Of a stretch of DNA of 64,000 nucleotides, positions 28,101-38,097 are shown in pieces. The DNA lies in assembly GCF_012290005.1 (NCBI RefSeq), contig NZ_JAAXMS010000002.1:806001-870000 (forward strand), read 5' to 3'. Position numbers and translations under genes: made by a program. The notes beneath the pieces are model-generated. The model worked only from the letters and a program-made list of their open reading frames with translations. It was not told the origin of the DNA and made no database searches. The number at the start of each line of letters is the position of its first letter. The first letter of the stretch is position 1. The DNA is from Crateriforma spongiae. Lineage in GTDB: Bacteria; Planctomycetota; Planctomycetia; Pirellulales; Pirellulaceae.

Positions 28101-30038
28101 ATGCCCATGTTGCCGAACCGCCAGCACATCAACTGTTTATCAAAATGGGGCATGCTTTACCTCCTTTGCAGCGTCAACGTCACCCTTGCAGACACGCTGC
28201 CGGCGGCGACCGGAGGACAGGCTCCCGCAAGTTTCGAAGAACTTTGGGCCGACTTTGACCCGGAATTCGAACCGCTGGACGTCGAAGTCTTGCATTCGTG
28301 GGAGCAAGACGGGGTTGATCTAAAAGTCGTCCGTTTTCGTGTGGGTGTTTTCAAGGGGCAGGAGTCCAAAATCGCTGCGGTGTATGGAGTCCCCAAACAG
28401 GGAACCAATCTGCCCGGCTTGGTACAGATTCACGGCGGCGGACAATACGCCCATCACTTACCCTGTCTGCTGAATGCCAAACGAGGATACGCGACACTCT
28501 CGATTGCCTGGGCGGGACGGATTTCCGCCCCGGATTACCGGGTCGGTCCGGACGAAGTTCAACTTTTCTGGAACGACGATGTCGATCACCCCGATTATCG
28601 ACCAACCACCGACTGGGGTGCCGTTGACGGCTATCACGCCCCCACGCGTAACCAAGGCAACAGTTTTCCGAACGTTCGTCCGGATGCATGGACCATCGAC
28701 CGTGTCGATTCGCCTCGAAATAGCGGCTGGTTTTTGTGTGCGATGGCGGCACGACGTGCGTTGACATTCCTGCAACAACAGGAACAAGTCGATCCCGATC
28801 GCCTGGGCGTCTATGGGCACTCCATGGGCGGCAAGCTGACCGTGATGGTTGCTTCCGATCCACGTGTCAAGGCGGCGGCACCCTCGTGCGGCGGCATCAG
28901 CGACCGTGACAATGATCACCCGATTTTCCGATCAACCCTTGGCGACAACACCAGCCTGAAGCACATCGATTGTCCGATCATCTTCCTCAGCCCTGCGAAC
29001 GATTTTCACGGACGAATCGGTGATCTCCCCAAAGCAATCCAAGAGATCCAATCGAAGCAGTGGCGAGTCACTTGTTCGCCACATCACAACCACCAGGACA
29101 CACCGCCATTCGAAGTCGCATCGATGCTTTGGTTCGACCAGCATCTGCAGCACCGCTTTGCGTGGCCGCAAAGCCCAACAACATCGTTAGTGCTGAACAC
29201 CAACGATGGCGTCCCGGTTGTCCATGTCGATGCCGACGATTCGTTACCCATCCGATCGGTGGATGTGTACTACACACGTCAAGGCAAAGAACACGAAACC
29301 TCGGCCGATCGCGACCACACCGTTCACCGTTACTGGTTCCACGCACCCGCTGCAACCGATGGTCAACAGTGGCACGCCGAATTGCCACAACCATCCGATG
29401 ACGGGCCGTTGTGGGTGTTCGCCAACGTCACCTACGACCTTCCCCATTCGGTCACAGGCGCCGGCTATTACTACCGCGAATACACGACGGACCGATTCAA
29501 TGTTTCATCGTTGATGTTGTCGGTATCCAAAAGCCGGTTGGTCGCCGCCGGTGTCCGCCCCAGCCTTCATCCCACCCGACTGCTTGAAGACTTTGGTGGC
29601 GATTGGCAAAAGCGTTGGTTTACCTATCAACCCGACCACTGGGCCCGCCGCACCAACCAAGTCTATGCATCCATCTATCATGCGCCACCAAACGCCAGGT
29701 TGACTGTCGATGTGCAAACCCAACGGCCCAACACGCTGGTCTTGGCGATCGACGAATATGCCGCATCAGTCGAACTTCAGGGGTCTAGCGGCTGGCAAAC
29801 CGTGGTCGTCGATGTGAACGACTTCCGCAACTTGGCCGGTGATTCGCTGACCGATTGGCAGGGAATTCACCAGCTGATGCTGACCGACACCCTTCGTTTA
29901 AAGCCCTCGCGTGGTTCGGACCTAAATAGCCGTACGATCGGCCAGCGATGGTCCGGACCCGATCCAAAATTTCGCGATCTGCGGTGGATTGCGGTCGATC
30001 CTGAAAAGGACCATTCCGCGACGTCCGATTCGCCGTGA
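28101..30038 (+). CDS. Exported alpha/beta-hydrolase, carbohydrate-esterase-like
   Basis: A 645-residue protein. An early basic stretch precedes a hydrophobic signal (MLYLLCSVNVTLA), so the in-frame ATG at 28152 is a possible alternative start. The hydrolase domain (about 45-360) shows the oxyanion strand GLVQIHGGGQYAH, nucleophile elbow YGHSMGGK (Ser241), acid FLSPANDF (Asp301) and the late His of CSPHHNHQ. The layout is that of dienelactone-hydrolase/acetyl-xylan-esterase relatives such as CE7 or CE15-like proteins. Residues about 375-640 form one or two beta-sandwich domains. ATG 28101 is 6 bases after the sulfatase stop. A deacetylase or glucuronoyl-esterase-like role on the algal polymer is inference. 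Confidence 0.75.
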   Translation: MPMLPNRQHINCLSKWGMLYLLCSVNVTLADTLPAATGGQAPASFEELWADFDPEFEPLDVEVLHSWEQDGVDLKVVRFRVGVFKGQESKIAAVYGVPKQGTNLPGLVQIHGGGQYAHHLPCLLNAKRGYATLSIAWAGRISAPDYRVGPDEVQLFWNDDVDHPDYRPTTDWGAVDGYHAPTRNQGNSFPNVRPDAWTIDRVDSPRNSGWFLCAMAARRALTFLQQQEQVDPDRLGVYGHSMGGKLTVMVASDPRVKAAAPSCGGISDRDNDHPIFRSTLGDNTSLKHIDCPIIFLSPANDFHGRIGDLPKAIQEIQSKQWRVTCSPHHNHQDTPPFEVASMLWFDQHLQHRFAWPQSPTTSLVLNTNDGVPVVHVDADDSLPIRSVDVYYTRQGKEHETSADRDHTVHRYWFHAPAATDGQQWHAELPQPSDDGPLWVFANVTYDLPHSVTGAGYYYREYTTDRFNVSSLMLSVSKSRLVAAGVRPSLHPTRLLEDFGGDWQKRWFTYQPDHWARRTNQVYASIYHAPPNARLTVDVQTQRPNTLVLAIDEYAASVELQGSSGWQTVVVDVNDFRNLAGDSLTDWQGIHQLMLTDTLRLKPSRGSDLNSRTIGQRWSGPDPKFRDLRWIAVDPEKDHSATSDSP

Positions 30039-30062
30039 AAGTCATTCATCACAGGCAGCCGA

Positions 30063-31322
30063 TCATGATTCGGCGACGCAATACAGTGATTGATCGCTAC
30101 GCAAATAGAGGTGCCCATCGGAAACGGCCGGCGTCGCATTGAAATCCGACTCGTCACCGTCGAAAACGTTCTGCGCGATTGGATCAAAGGAATCACCGGG
30201 TTCGTAGACCAGTGTTCCGCTGCGACGCGTCACCACGTAGATCCGATCGCCGATCAGCAATGGTGATGCGTAAACGGGCCGTCCGCTTTTCAGTGTCCCG
30301 ACACGCTCGCGATAAATCACTTCGCCGTCATCGGCGGATGTGCAATACGCAATGCCACGATCATCGATCCAATAAAACCGCCCCTGATGTAACAACGGTG
30401 TCGCGACATAGGAACTGGAACGATTGGTCCATAACACCTTGGAATCCGTCACGTCGTCCTTTCCACCGGCGGCAACCGCGATGCTTCCCGACGCACGATA
30501 ACCACCAAAACTGTAGACCGTTTCACCATCAACGATCACCGACGGTGAGACGTTTCCTGTCATCGGCGACTGCGCGTACCATTTCAGCTTTCCGGTGACC
30601 GGGTTCATCGACCAGATCTCTCCCGGAACACTGATCACCAATTCACTGTCGCCACTATCCAAATGGACGATTCGTGGTGTCCCGTAGGTCAGTTCCAGCA
30701 TGCCGGCTTCTTGACGCCAGTTTTCTTTTCCCGTGGCTTTGTCCAGCGAAATGATCGACACCGCTTCCTCTGCCGCGTTCACGATCACGCTGTCTTCAAA
30801 CAGGATCAAACTGGCTGCGGATCCCCATTGCCGATTGCTGGATTCTTTTCCGACATCGACACTCCAGTTTCGTTTTCCGTCCAACGTGACTGAATGCACA
30901 CCGCCTTTGCCAAAGAAGACGTACACGTTGGTTCCGTCGGTCACCGGTGTGTTGCTGGCGTATCCATGTTCGGTGATGTATCCCTGATACGGGTCTTCAC
31001 GATAGTCGATAGGGAAATCTAACGACCAGTTCTGACGTCCGGTCGTTTTGTCGAAAGCCAGGAGTTGACGCTTGGAAACGTCCTGCTGTGACACATAACA
31101 GGTGACCAAGATTTGATCGCCGACAATGATCGGGCTGGACGATCCGATGCCGGGCAGATCGACCTTCCATTTCAGATTCTGGGACTCGCTCCACTCACTG
31201 GGTACGGTGTCACTGCTGTGTGCAGCCCCACCGGGCCCCAAGAACTCTGGCCAGTCGTCCGAGAGCGCCGACAGTGACCAAGTGGCGAAGATGGCCAGAA
31301 CAAGAGCGAATCGATTCATCAT
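30063..31322 (-). CDS. PQQ-like beta-propeller repeat protein (BamB-like)
   Basis: A 419-residue exported protein with signal MMNRFALVLAIFATWSLSALS. It opens DDWPEFLGPGGAAHSSDTVP, the WP-x-FRG-like start common in planctomycete PQQ-repeat proteins, then has repeated blades with the LLAFDKTTGRQNWSLD, IISLDKATGKENWRQE and MNPVTGKLKWYAQ signatures (about seven). The tryptophan-docking motif identifies an eight-bladed propeller of the quinoprotein type; there is no evidence for PQQ binding or enzyme activity, and BamB-like structural or sensory roles are equally possible. It is 65 bases downstream of an ECF sigma gene on the same strand, so the pair is likely one operon. A second ATG at 31319 is equivalent. 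Confidence 0.9.
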   Translation of the reverse strand: MMNRFALVLAIFATWSLSALSDDWPEFLGPGGAAHSSDTVPSEWSESQNLKWKVDLPGIGSSSPIIVGDQILVTCYVSQQDVSKRQLLAFDKTTGRQNWSLDFPIDYREDPYQGYITEHGYASNTPVTDGTNVYVFFGKGGVHSVTLDGKRNWSVDVGKESSNRQWGSAASLILFEDSVIVNAAEEAVSIISLDKATGKENWRQEAGMLELTYGTPRIVHLDSGDSELVISVPGEIWSMNPVTGKLKWYAQSPMTGNVSPSVIVDGETVYSFGGYRASGSIAVAAGGKDDVTDSKVLWTNRSSSYVATPLLHQGRFYWIDDRGIAYCTSADDGEVIYRERVGTLKSGRPVYASPLLIGDRIYVVTRRSGTLVYEPGDSFDPIAQNVFDGDESDFNATPAVSDGHLYLRSDQSLYCVAES

Positions 31323-31386
31323 GATTCCGAACAGAATACGTGTAGCGAAAGGCGTGCCCGACCACCAAACAAGGACGAAGAAGAAC

Positions 31387-32049
31387 TCAAAACGACGATG
31401 ACGTGGGCGTGGCGATTTCTTTGAACTTTGCAATGGCACGGACCCACATCATTCGGGCCGTCCCAGACTTCACATTCATGCGTTGTCCGATTTCTTCGAA
31501 CGACATTCCTTGCAGGTTTCGAAAGACAATGACGTCACGATAGTTGTCCTTAAGCTTTCCAAGCTGTCTGGATAGATCGTCCGCCAATTCCTGTTTCTGC
31601 ATGACTTCGCTGGGTGATGCCGCACGATCCGTTGCGATGTGCGACAACCGCATCACACTGTCACTCGATCGTGTGGCCAATGCATCCAGGGACACTTCGC
31701 GACGAACGTCCCGCTTTTGTGCGAACACGTTTTTTTCAACAGCGTGGTTCAGACAATGATTCAAGATCTGTCGCAACCATGCCAACAGTTCGCCTTCGGT
31801 GGTTCCGCGAAAGCGATGAAAGTCACGGTGCGCGGCCAACATGGTTTCTTGGACCAAATCCGAATCGCTGACCCGCCGCCGCAAACGTCCGTGCAGCTGA
31901 GCCGATGCTTGAACCGACAAGAAGTGCTGATACCGCTGCAGCAGCTGACCCAACATCTGGATGTTCCCCTGACGGGCCTGGGCGATCCTTTGGCCAACGG
32001 CATCGGATCGGGCGGATGATTCGGCATCGGTGCTAGGCAGACAGCGCAT
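31387..32049 (-). CDS. ECF-type RNA polymerase sigma factor
   Basis: A 220-residue sigma-70 family protein. Region 2 is visible as RVSDSDLVQETMLAAHRDFHRFRGTTEGELLAWLRQILNHCL (core binding and minus-10 recognition), and region 4 as LPDN-type KLKDNYRDVIVFRNLQGMSFEEIGQRMNVKSGTARMMWVRAIAKFKE with the HTH. A linker of about 50 residues separates the two. Such factors transcribe envelope or stress regulons. It lies upstream of the PQQ-repeat gene on the same strand and is divergent from the heme peroxidase at 32330, making both natural candidates for its regulon. No anti-sigma factor is adjacent. ATG 32049 is used; a TTG five codons earlier has no better support. Confidence 0.93.
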   Translation of the reverse strand: MRCLPSTDAESSARSDAVGQRIAQARQGNIQMLGQLLQRYQHFLSVQASAQLHGRLRRRVSDSDLVQETMLAAHRDFHRFRGTTEGELLAWLRQILNHCLNHAVEKNVFAQKRDVRREVSLDALATRSSDSVMRLSHIATDRAASPSEVMQKQELADDLSRQLGKLKDNYRDVIVFRNLQGMSFEEIGQRMNVKSGTARMMWVRAIAKFKEIATPTSSSF

Positions 32050-32329
32050 CGGAAAAGACCACAAAGCGGCGGATCAATCGAACGGTTTGGTGTGGAATTC
32101 CATGCGACATTTGACCGGCAACCGGGCCAAGTTTTCTGAACTTGCGGGGACACCCCAACCCCACCCGCAAGGAAAAGTTCCGCTAGCTAGGGACGGTTTT
32201 TCCGCTCAAGCGTGACATTCTGTCGCACATGTCGCACCTAAAGGTAGAGCAATGAAGCATCCAAGCCGTTGCTGAACCACCGCTTTTCCCCCTCCTCCGC
32301 TTCTCTGTCCACTCCGCAAAGGTGCCGTG

Positions 32330-34684
32330 ATGTCAGACCTTTGGAATCGCTGGATTCGCCGTCTCCGCCCCAACACAAACGTTCCGCGTCGACGCAAGAC
32401 GCGACGCCGAAAGATGCGCAGCGAAGCGTTGGAATCTCGACGTCTTCTGGCCGCCAATCTGTTCCATAACCAAGCCATCCCCGAGGACGTCAATGAGGAC
32501 GGACAAGTCACGGCGATCGATGCGTTGACCATCATCAACCAAATGAATCGGCGACAGTCCAGTGCCGATGCCGACAACGAGCCGCGGGGTCGCGGGCGTA
32601 TGACCGACGTGAATAACGATGGCCGCGACACGGCTCACGACGCTCTTCTGGTAATCAATCGTTTGAATCGCGAGCGCAACCAATCGCGACCAGATAGAGA
32701 CGATCAAGCTCCCGTCGCCGACCCGCCGACCGAAACGCCTGACGAAGATCCCTTAACCACCACGGAGGTCCAGTCGATCGACGGGACCGGAAACAATCTG
32801 GAAAACCCTGATCTGGGGGCTGCGGACACAGAATTGCTTCGGGTTTCCGAAGCCGATTATGCCGACGGAATTTCACAGCCCGCCGGCGAGGACCGCCCGA
32901 GCGCACGCGAGATCAGCAACACGCTTTCCGCCGCGGATCCCGAAGGCACCACCAGCGACCGTGATCTCAGCTCCTTTGTTTTCGCTTGGGGACAATTCTT
33001 AGATCATGACATTGATCTGTCACTGGAACCGGAGACCGACGGCACCGCCTTTGACATCCAAGTGCCCACGGGCGATCCTTTATTTGATCCGCTCGGCACC
33101 GGTGAAGCAACGATTCACCTGACTCGATCCGAATTTGCCGATGGAACGGGAACGTCCACCGAAAATCCGGCCGAACAAGTCAACGCGATCACCGCGTGGA
33201 TTGATGGTTCACAAATCTATGGCAGCGATCAAACGACTGCGGATTCCCTGCGTGAATTCGTCGGCGGTCGGCTATTGATCACCGACGACGGATTGCTTCC
33301 CAGCGACGAAAACGGTGGCATTCTGGCGGGAGACATTCGCGCCGCCGAAAACATCATGCTGACATCGATGCATGCCCTGTTTGTCCGGGAACACAACCGA
33401 TTGGCGGACGAAATTTCCGCCAGCGATCCGACCTTGACCGACGAACAGATTTATCAAGAAGCACGGGCGACGGTGATCGCTGAATTGCAATCGATCACCT
33501 ACAACGAGTTTCTGCCCGCATTGTTGGGCAACGATGCGGTTGATCAATACGTCGGCTACAACGCCGATGTCGACCCGTCCATCGCCAATGAATTTTCGAC
33601 CGCGGCTTTTCGATTCGGGCACAGCACACTGAACGACACGTTCCGCATGGTCGGCGATGACGGAAGTGATATTGATGAAGCGATCTCCCTGGCCGATGCA
33701 TTTTTCCAACCTGGCGTGCTGAAAGAAACGGGTATCGAGCCTTTACTGAAATATGCTTCGTCGACACTTTCACAAGAAGTCGATCTTGAAGTGGTCGACA
33801 GCCTACGAAACTTCTTGTTTGGCCCCCCCGGTGCCGGCGGTCTGGACCTGGTTTCGCTAAACATCCAACGTGGCCGCGACCATGGGCTGGCCGACTACAA
33901 CTCCGTCCGCCAAGCGTATGGCTTGGAACCGGTCGACACCTTTGACGCCATCACGAGCGACAGCGTTCTGGCGGCGAATTTGGAATCCCTGTATGGCAGC
34001 GTCGACAACATCGACCTGTGGGTTGGCTTGTTGGCTGAAGACGCCACCGAAGATGGATCACTGGGCGAAACCGCAACGACCATCATCGCCGACCAATTCG
34101 AACGACTGCGTGACGGCGATCGTTTCTGGTACCAGAACACGCTTAGCGGAAGAGAGTTGCGGGAAGTTGAAAACACAACGCTGGCGGACATCATCGATCG
34201 AAACACGGAACTGACGACGTTACAGGAAAACGTGTTTTTCTTTGCACCGGAGATCAGCGGCACCGTGATGGCGGAATCCACTAGCCGCGACGTGACCTCG
34301 CAATCCACCGATCCGCTGCAAGCCGTTGTCGATGAATCCGAACCGATCAGCGAAGCGGACCTGGAGCTGCTGGCCCGTGACCAGGGAAATGATCGGCGGC
34401 AAAACGACGACCGAAAAGATCGCCGGAAGGAAACCGACGGCGATTTGGATCCGATGGCCGGTGCAACGTTGCAGTTGCTCGATAGCGATGGCAACGTCGT
34501 CGACGTCGCGATCACCGACGATCGAGGCAACTACAGCTTTGCAGAGATCGATCAGTCGGGAACCTACACCATCCAGATGTTGCCATCCGATCTCTACAGC
34601 GTGATCGGAAATGAAACGCTTCAGGTTCAGGTCACCGACGGCGACGTCGATATTCGCGACATGGATTTTCGTGTCGTTGTCTGA
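32330..34684 (+). CDS. Secreted animal-type heme peroxidase with dockerin-like and SdrD-B-like domains
   Basis: A 784-residue surface protein. The N-terminus is highly basic and ends in SEALESRRLLAA, the planctomycete LE-x-R-x-LL export motif, rather than a normal signal peptide. Residues 53-75 and 93-115 form two dockerin type I calcium repeats (DVNEDGQVTAIDALTIIN, DVNNDGRDTAHDALLVIN). The peroxidase domain (about 145-665) has distal His226 in WGQFLDHDID and proximal His431 in FRFGHSTLND, plus ENIMLTSMHALFVREHNRLA. The C-terminus (GATLQLLDSDGNVVDVAITDDRGNYSF) is an SdrD B-like/CNA-B-like sandwich. Peroxidases of this family oxidise halides or phenols with hydrogen peroxide. It is divergent from the ECF sigma gene. 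Confidence 0.92.
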   Translation: MSDLWNRWIRRLRPNTNVPRRRKTRRRKMRSEALESRRLLAANLFHNQAIPEDVNEDGQVTAIDALTIINQMNRRQSSADADNEPRGRGRMTDVNNDGRDTAHDALLVINRLNRERNQSRPDRDDQAPVADPPTETPDEDPLTTTEVQSIDGTGNNLENPDLGAADTELLRVSEADYADGISQPAGEDRPSAREISNTLSAADPEGTTSDRDLSSFVFAWGQFLDHDIDLSLEPETDGTAFDIQVPTGDPLFDPLGTGEATIHLTRSEFADGTGTSTENPAEQVNAITAWIDGSQIYGSDQTTADSLREFVGGRLLITDDGLLPSDENGGILAGDIRAAENIMLTSMHALFVREHNRLADEISASDPTLTDEQIYQEARATVIAELQSITYNEFLPALLGNDAVDQYVGYNADVDPSIANEFSTAAFRFGHSTLNDTFRMVGDDGSDIDEAISLADAFFQPGVLKETGIEPLLKYASSTLSQEVDLEVVDSLRNFLFGPPGAGGLDLVSLNIQRGRDHGLADYNSVRQAYGLEPVDTFDAITSDSVLAANLESLYGSVDNIDLWVGLLAEDATEDGSLGETATTIIADQFERLRDGDRFWYQNTLSGRELREVENTTLADIIDRNTELTTLQENVFFFAPEISGTVMAESTSRDVTSQSTDPLQAVVDESEPISEADLELLARDQGNDRRQNDDRKDRRKETDGDLDPMAGATLQLLDSDGNVVDVAITDDRGNYSFAEIDQSGTYTIQMLPSDLYSVIGNETLQVQVTDGDVDIRDMDFRVVV

Positions 34685-34701
34685 CCGTCACGAAAAAGAT
34701 C

Positions 34702-34727
34702 GGCCGTGCGGGCCTTGCTCAACGGCC
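34702..34727. terminator. Possible terminator hairpin between convergent genes
   Basis: GGCCGT (34702-34707) and ACGGCC (34722-34727) can pair as a 6 bp GC-rich stem, with TTT following on the plus strand. It lies in the 61-base space between the peroxidase stop and the end of the kinase gene. The T run is short, so the call is weak. Confidence 0.35.
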
Positions 34728-34745
34728 TTTCCGGAGTGAACCAAG

Positions 34746-37061
34746 TCACAGCAAATCCGATGCAACCTTTCGCATCTGCTGCACCTCGGATTGCAACGCC
34801 GATGGCGATCCCGTGATCGCCACGCTGGCTTCTTCGTGCAGCACCAACGCCTCCACCAAATCGAACCAGGGTGATACGGACGGACGATCGGGTTGATTTT
34901 GATAAAGTTTCAAAATCCTTCGCAAAGCCTTTTCGGATTGCTGCAGCGTCTGAGTCGCTTGTGTCGAATCACCTTGGTGGTGATAGGCCAACGCCAACGG
35001 TGCGTGCACGATGAAGTGCGCCGGCCATTGTTGATCGTCCTTCGCTTCGTTCAACAAATCGACGGCCAACGAAAACTGTCCCGCCCGCAGTTCGGCAATC
35101 CCGGTCGTGTACCGGCAAACGGTCAGCGGTGTGTCGTCGCCAAGCGGCATCCGGCCGAATTCGTCTCTTGGTCGTTCAGGACCAAGAGCGGCAAAGGGGC
35201 CTCGCAATTCCGGTGGAATCGGAAATTCCAATTCCAGCAACCATCGCTCGGCAAGGTTCGCCAGTTGGTCGGAATCTTCGATCACACTGGATTCGGGACG
35301 CACCAACAAACCACGAAGCGTTAACCAATCCGATAGCGAGTTCTTTGTCAGACGTCGCAAATTCTGCTGGGCCAAACGTTCGAAAGCGTCCTCGTATCCG
35401 ACCAGGCAAAACAAGGCGGGCGTTCCCCACCACTGCGGCTGATTGGTCGCCGCACCAGTTTCCATCGCCACCCGGTAATCCTTCGCCGCTTCGGGCCATA
35501 ACCGCAAACGCGTGTATAGCTGGGCCCGCTGGATTCGCGGAAAATAGTAACTCGGCTGCATCGCCACTGCGGCGTCGAAATCGTCCACCGCCTCCTGCCA
35601 ACGTCCCGCATCCACGTGAGATTGACCGCTGGCAACCAATTCGTTGGATCGAATCAAGTCTTCGGCAAACTGTTCCACCTGTTGCTTTGCTTGAATCGCT
35701 TCGACCTTTGCCTGCATGGCTTCACGGAAAGCCAAGTCTTTGGCGTTACGTTCGTCGATCGCGCGAGACATCTGCCACAAACTGGCGGCCGTTCCCAAGA
35801 TCATCGATCCGGCCACCAGTCCCACGGTGACAATGGCCACACGATTGCGACTGGCAAACTTTCGAAAGCGGTACATCGTGCTGGGTGGACGTGCTTGAAC
35901 CGATTCGCCACGCAGGTACCTGCGAACGTCTTCGGCAAACGATGACGCGGTGTCGTACCTTCGGGCACGATCTTTCTCCAAAGCCATCATGACGATCCAA
36001 TCCAGATCACCACGCAGGGTCGATGCCAACCGCTGTGGATCAACACGTCGCTGATCGGCGATCGTCGTCATCGTACGATTCATTGTTGAAAGACGCGTGC
36101 TGGGTCGCGGCGGTTCTTCTTCGCGAATGATTCGGCGCATTTCATCCAGTCCGGCGGATTCCATTCGTCCACGATCAAACGGGGTTGCACCGGCCAACAA
36201 TTCGTACAACAAAACGCCAAGTGAATAAATGTCGCTGCGGGTGTCGACATCCAATCCGCTCATCTCGGCTTGCTCGGGACTCATGTACAACGGCGTTCCG
36301 ATCATCGAAAAGAACCGCGTGTACACGGTCTTGTCAGTCAATCGTTGGCCGATCGCTTTGGCGACGCCAAAATCGATGACTTTGGCAATCGGCCGACCGT
36401 CGTGCAACGTCACCATGACATTGGATGGCTTGATGTCGCGATGAATCACCCCTTTTTGATGCGCGTGATGCACCGCCAAGCAAACATCGACCATCAGATT
36501 CAAACGATCGCGCACCGTCAAATGTTGTTTGTCACAGAAATCCGTGATGGGTAACCCACGCACGAGTTCCATTACGAAATAGGGTCGATGATCGGCAGTC
36601 ACCCCGGCATCGAACACCTGTGCAATGTTCGGATGATTCATCATCGCGACCGCTTGCCGTTCCGCTTCGAAACGCGCAATGACTTCTTTGGATCCGACTC
36701 CTGGTTTGACGATCTTCAACGCCACGCGCCGTCGAACCGGTTGATCCTGTTCGGCCACAAAGACAAGACCGAAACCGCCTTCCCCAATTTGCTCCATCAA
36801 TTTGTAGGGACCGATTTGCATGCCGATATGATCGACGTGCTGAACGATGGTTTCGGTGTTGAAAACGGGACGTTGTTGATCCGCACCGATCGGGTGATCC
36901 AACAGATCAGCCGGGTTTTCATGAGCCTGCAACAGGGCTTCGACGTTGCGACGCAACTGTGCATCATCACCGCAGGCGGAATCCAAATACGCACGACGAT
37001 CCGCGGGATCTTCTTCCTCGATCGCCTGCAGAAAAACGGCTCGCTCGGTAGGATTTGACAT
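34746..37061 (-). CDS. Membrane-anchored Ser/Thr protein kinase with TPR-like C-terminal domain
   Basis: A 771-residue protein kinase of the planctomycete Hanks type. The N-terminal segment ([35 protein letters not shown]) is the usual leader of kinases paired with TIGR02999 sigma factors. Kinase domain about 85-370: GEGGFG loop, Lys116 (ALKIVKPG), HRDIKPSN with Asp209, DFGVAKA (Asp230), [12 protein letters not shown] and [14 protein letters not shown], all intact. A juxtamembrane segment leads to one membrane helix ([22 protein letters not shown]). The rest is a coiled coil and TPR-like repeats ([35 protein letters not shown]), probably outside the membrane for sensing or partner binding. 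Convergent with the peroxidase. Confidence 0.95.
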   Translation of the reverse strand: MSNPTERAVFLQAIEEEDPADRRAYLDSACGDDAQLRRNVEALLQAHENPADLLDHPIGADQQRPVFNTETIVQHVDHIGMQIGPYKLMEQIGEGGFGLVFVAEQDQPVRRRVALKIVKPGVGSKEVIARFEAERQAVAMMNHPNIAQVFDAGVTADHRPYFVMELVRGLPITDFCDKQHLTVRDRLNLMVDVCLAVHHAHQKGVIHRDIKPSNVMVTLHDGRPIAKVIDFGVAKAIGQRLTDKTVYTRFFSMIGTPLYMSPEQAEMSGLDVDTRSDIYSLGVLLYELLAGATPFDRGRMESAGLDEMRRIIREEEPPRPSTRLSTMNRTMTTIADQRRVDPQRLASTLRGDLDWIVMMALEKDRARRYDTASSFAEDVRRYLRGESVQARPPSTMYRFRKFASRNRVAIVTVGLVAGSMILGTAASLWQMSRAIDERNAKDLAFREAMQAKVEAIQAKQQVEQFAEDLIRSNELVASGQSHVDAGRWQEAVDDFDAAVAMQPSYYFPRIQRAQLYTRLRLWPEAAKDYRVAMETGAATNQPQWWGTPALFCLVGYEDAFERLAQQNLRRLTKNSLSDWLTLRGLLVRPESSVIEDSDQLANLAERWLLELEFPIPPELRGPFAALGPERPRDEFGRMPLGDDTPLTVCRYTTGIAELRAGQFSLAVDLLNEAKDDQQWPAHFIVHAPLALAYHHQGDSTQATQTLQQSEKALRRILKLYQNQPDRPSVSPWFDLVEALVLHEEASVAITGSPSALQSEVQQMRKVASDLL

Positions 37062-37190
37062 CTGATGATTGAAGACAGGTAACACAACGTCGCCACGAAA
37101 CCAATGGCGGCACGTCATCGGCCCAAGAGCCTACCAGAACGGTTCGCGAACCGTTCGATGCCGTGCCATGACGCGATGATCAACTGCGGG

Positions 37191-37829
37191 CTAATCCTCT
37201 TGCACGTCGTTTTGTTCGGCTTCCGCGTTGTCATCCGCCGCGTCCAAGTCTTCGTCATCGCGGGGCGGTGGCGGACCATCGCCTTGCGGCGGCTGACCCG
37301 GCGGATGCAGGGGACGATAGTTCTTCAACGACAGTTCCTGTTCATCGGTCAATATCGCAGCGAGCCTTCGATCCACTTCCGCTTGCAACAACTTCAATTG
37401 GCGGCTTTGTCTCGGATTCAAATCCAGCGAATCGGCCGCATCATCCGACATCACTTCGCCGGGCTTGGATGCCGGCCCAGATGGCATCATGGGCCCATCG
37501 TCACCCGGCCGGTCTTGCCGCATCCCTTCGGGTGGCATGTGCGGTGGTCGTCGTGCCGCACCGCCCATCGCCAAGGGATTGCTACGACTTTGCATCGTCC
37601 GAGTCAGTTCTGATTTTGTCAGGCATCCGTCACGATTCAAATCCGCCTGATCGAACAACAGAACCAACACCTCGATCGACGGTTGTGAACGCATCTCCAT
37701 TGGCCCACCGTTGTGGAACCCGGGCCCTCCCATCCCGGGAGGCCCACCGCGTCCCGGCGGCTGCGCAGATGCAACGATAGGGAACACCAGAAGACCAGAA
37801 ATCGCAAAGGCATTCAGATAGCATTTCAA
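37191..37829 (-). CDS. Exported EF-hand-like protein, TTG start
   Basis: A 212-residue secreted protein. The signal NAFAISGLLVFPIVASAQ is followed by a Gly/Pro-rich stretch, then one EF-hand-like loop (LFDQADLNRDGCLTKSELTR) with the DxNxDG calcium pattern, and a helical part with ILTDEQELSLKNYR, reminiscent of the LTxxQ motif of Spy/CpxP-like periplasmic proteins. The tail is very acidic and Pro-rich. There is no in-frame ATG before the signal peptide, while TTG at 37829 has GAGGAA 7 bases upstream, so TTG is the start. It lies behind the kinase gene in the same orientation, 130 bases upstream of its start; a linked signalling role is speculative. Confidence 0.75.
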   Translation of the reverse strand: MKCYLNAFAISGLLVFPIVASAQPPGRGGPPGMGGPGFHNGGPMEMRSQPSIEVLVLLFDQADLNRDGCLTKSELTRTMQSRSNPLAMGGAARRPPHMPPEGMRQDRPGDDGPMMPSGPASKPGEVMSDDAADSLDLNPRQSRQLKLLQAEVDRRLAAILTDEQELSLKNYRPLHPPGQPPQGDGPPPPRDDEDLDAADDNAEAEQNDVQED

Positions 37830-38097
37830 TGGTCAATTCCTCGTAGATGCGACAGATGCAAAGAAGCTTTGTTCGAACACGACATGTGTTGGCACCAATG
37901 CAATGCGCCATGTTTGTCGGTCAAGGGCCGCGCATTCTGAGAATTTTCAGAAGTTCGATGGAATAAGAAATTGCGACCTGAATTCCGTTCTTTTGCGTGT
38001 GATTTCGACGAAGAATCTGATCTTAAACTCCGACACGTTGAAGGTCGCAACCTTACGCGACCCGTCTTTCCGTGATCAGGAACATAAGCTTGAATCC

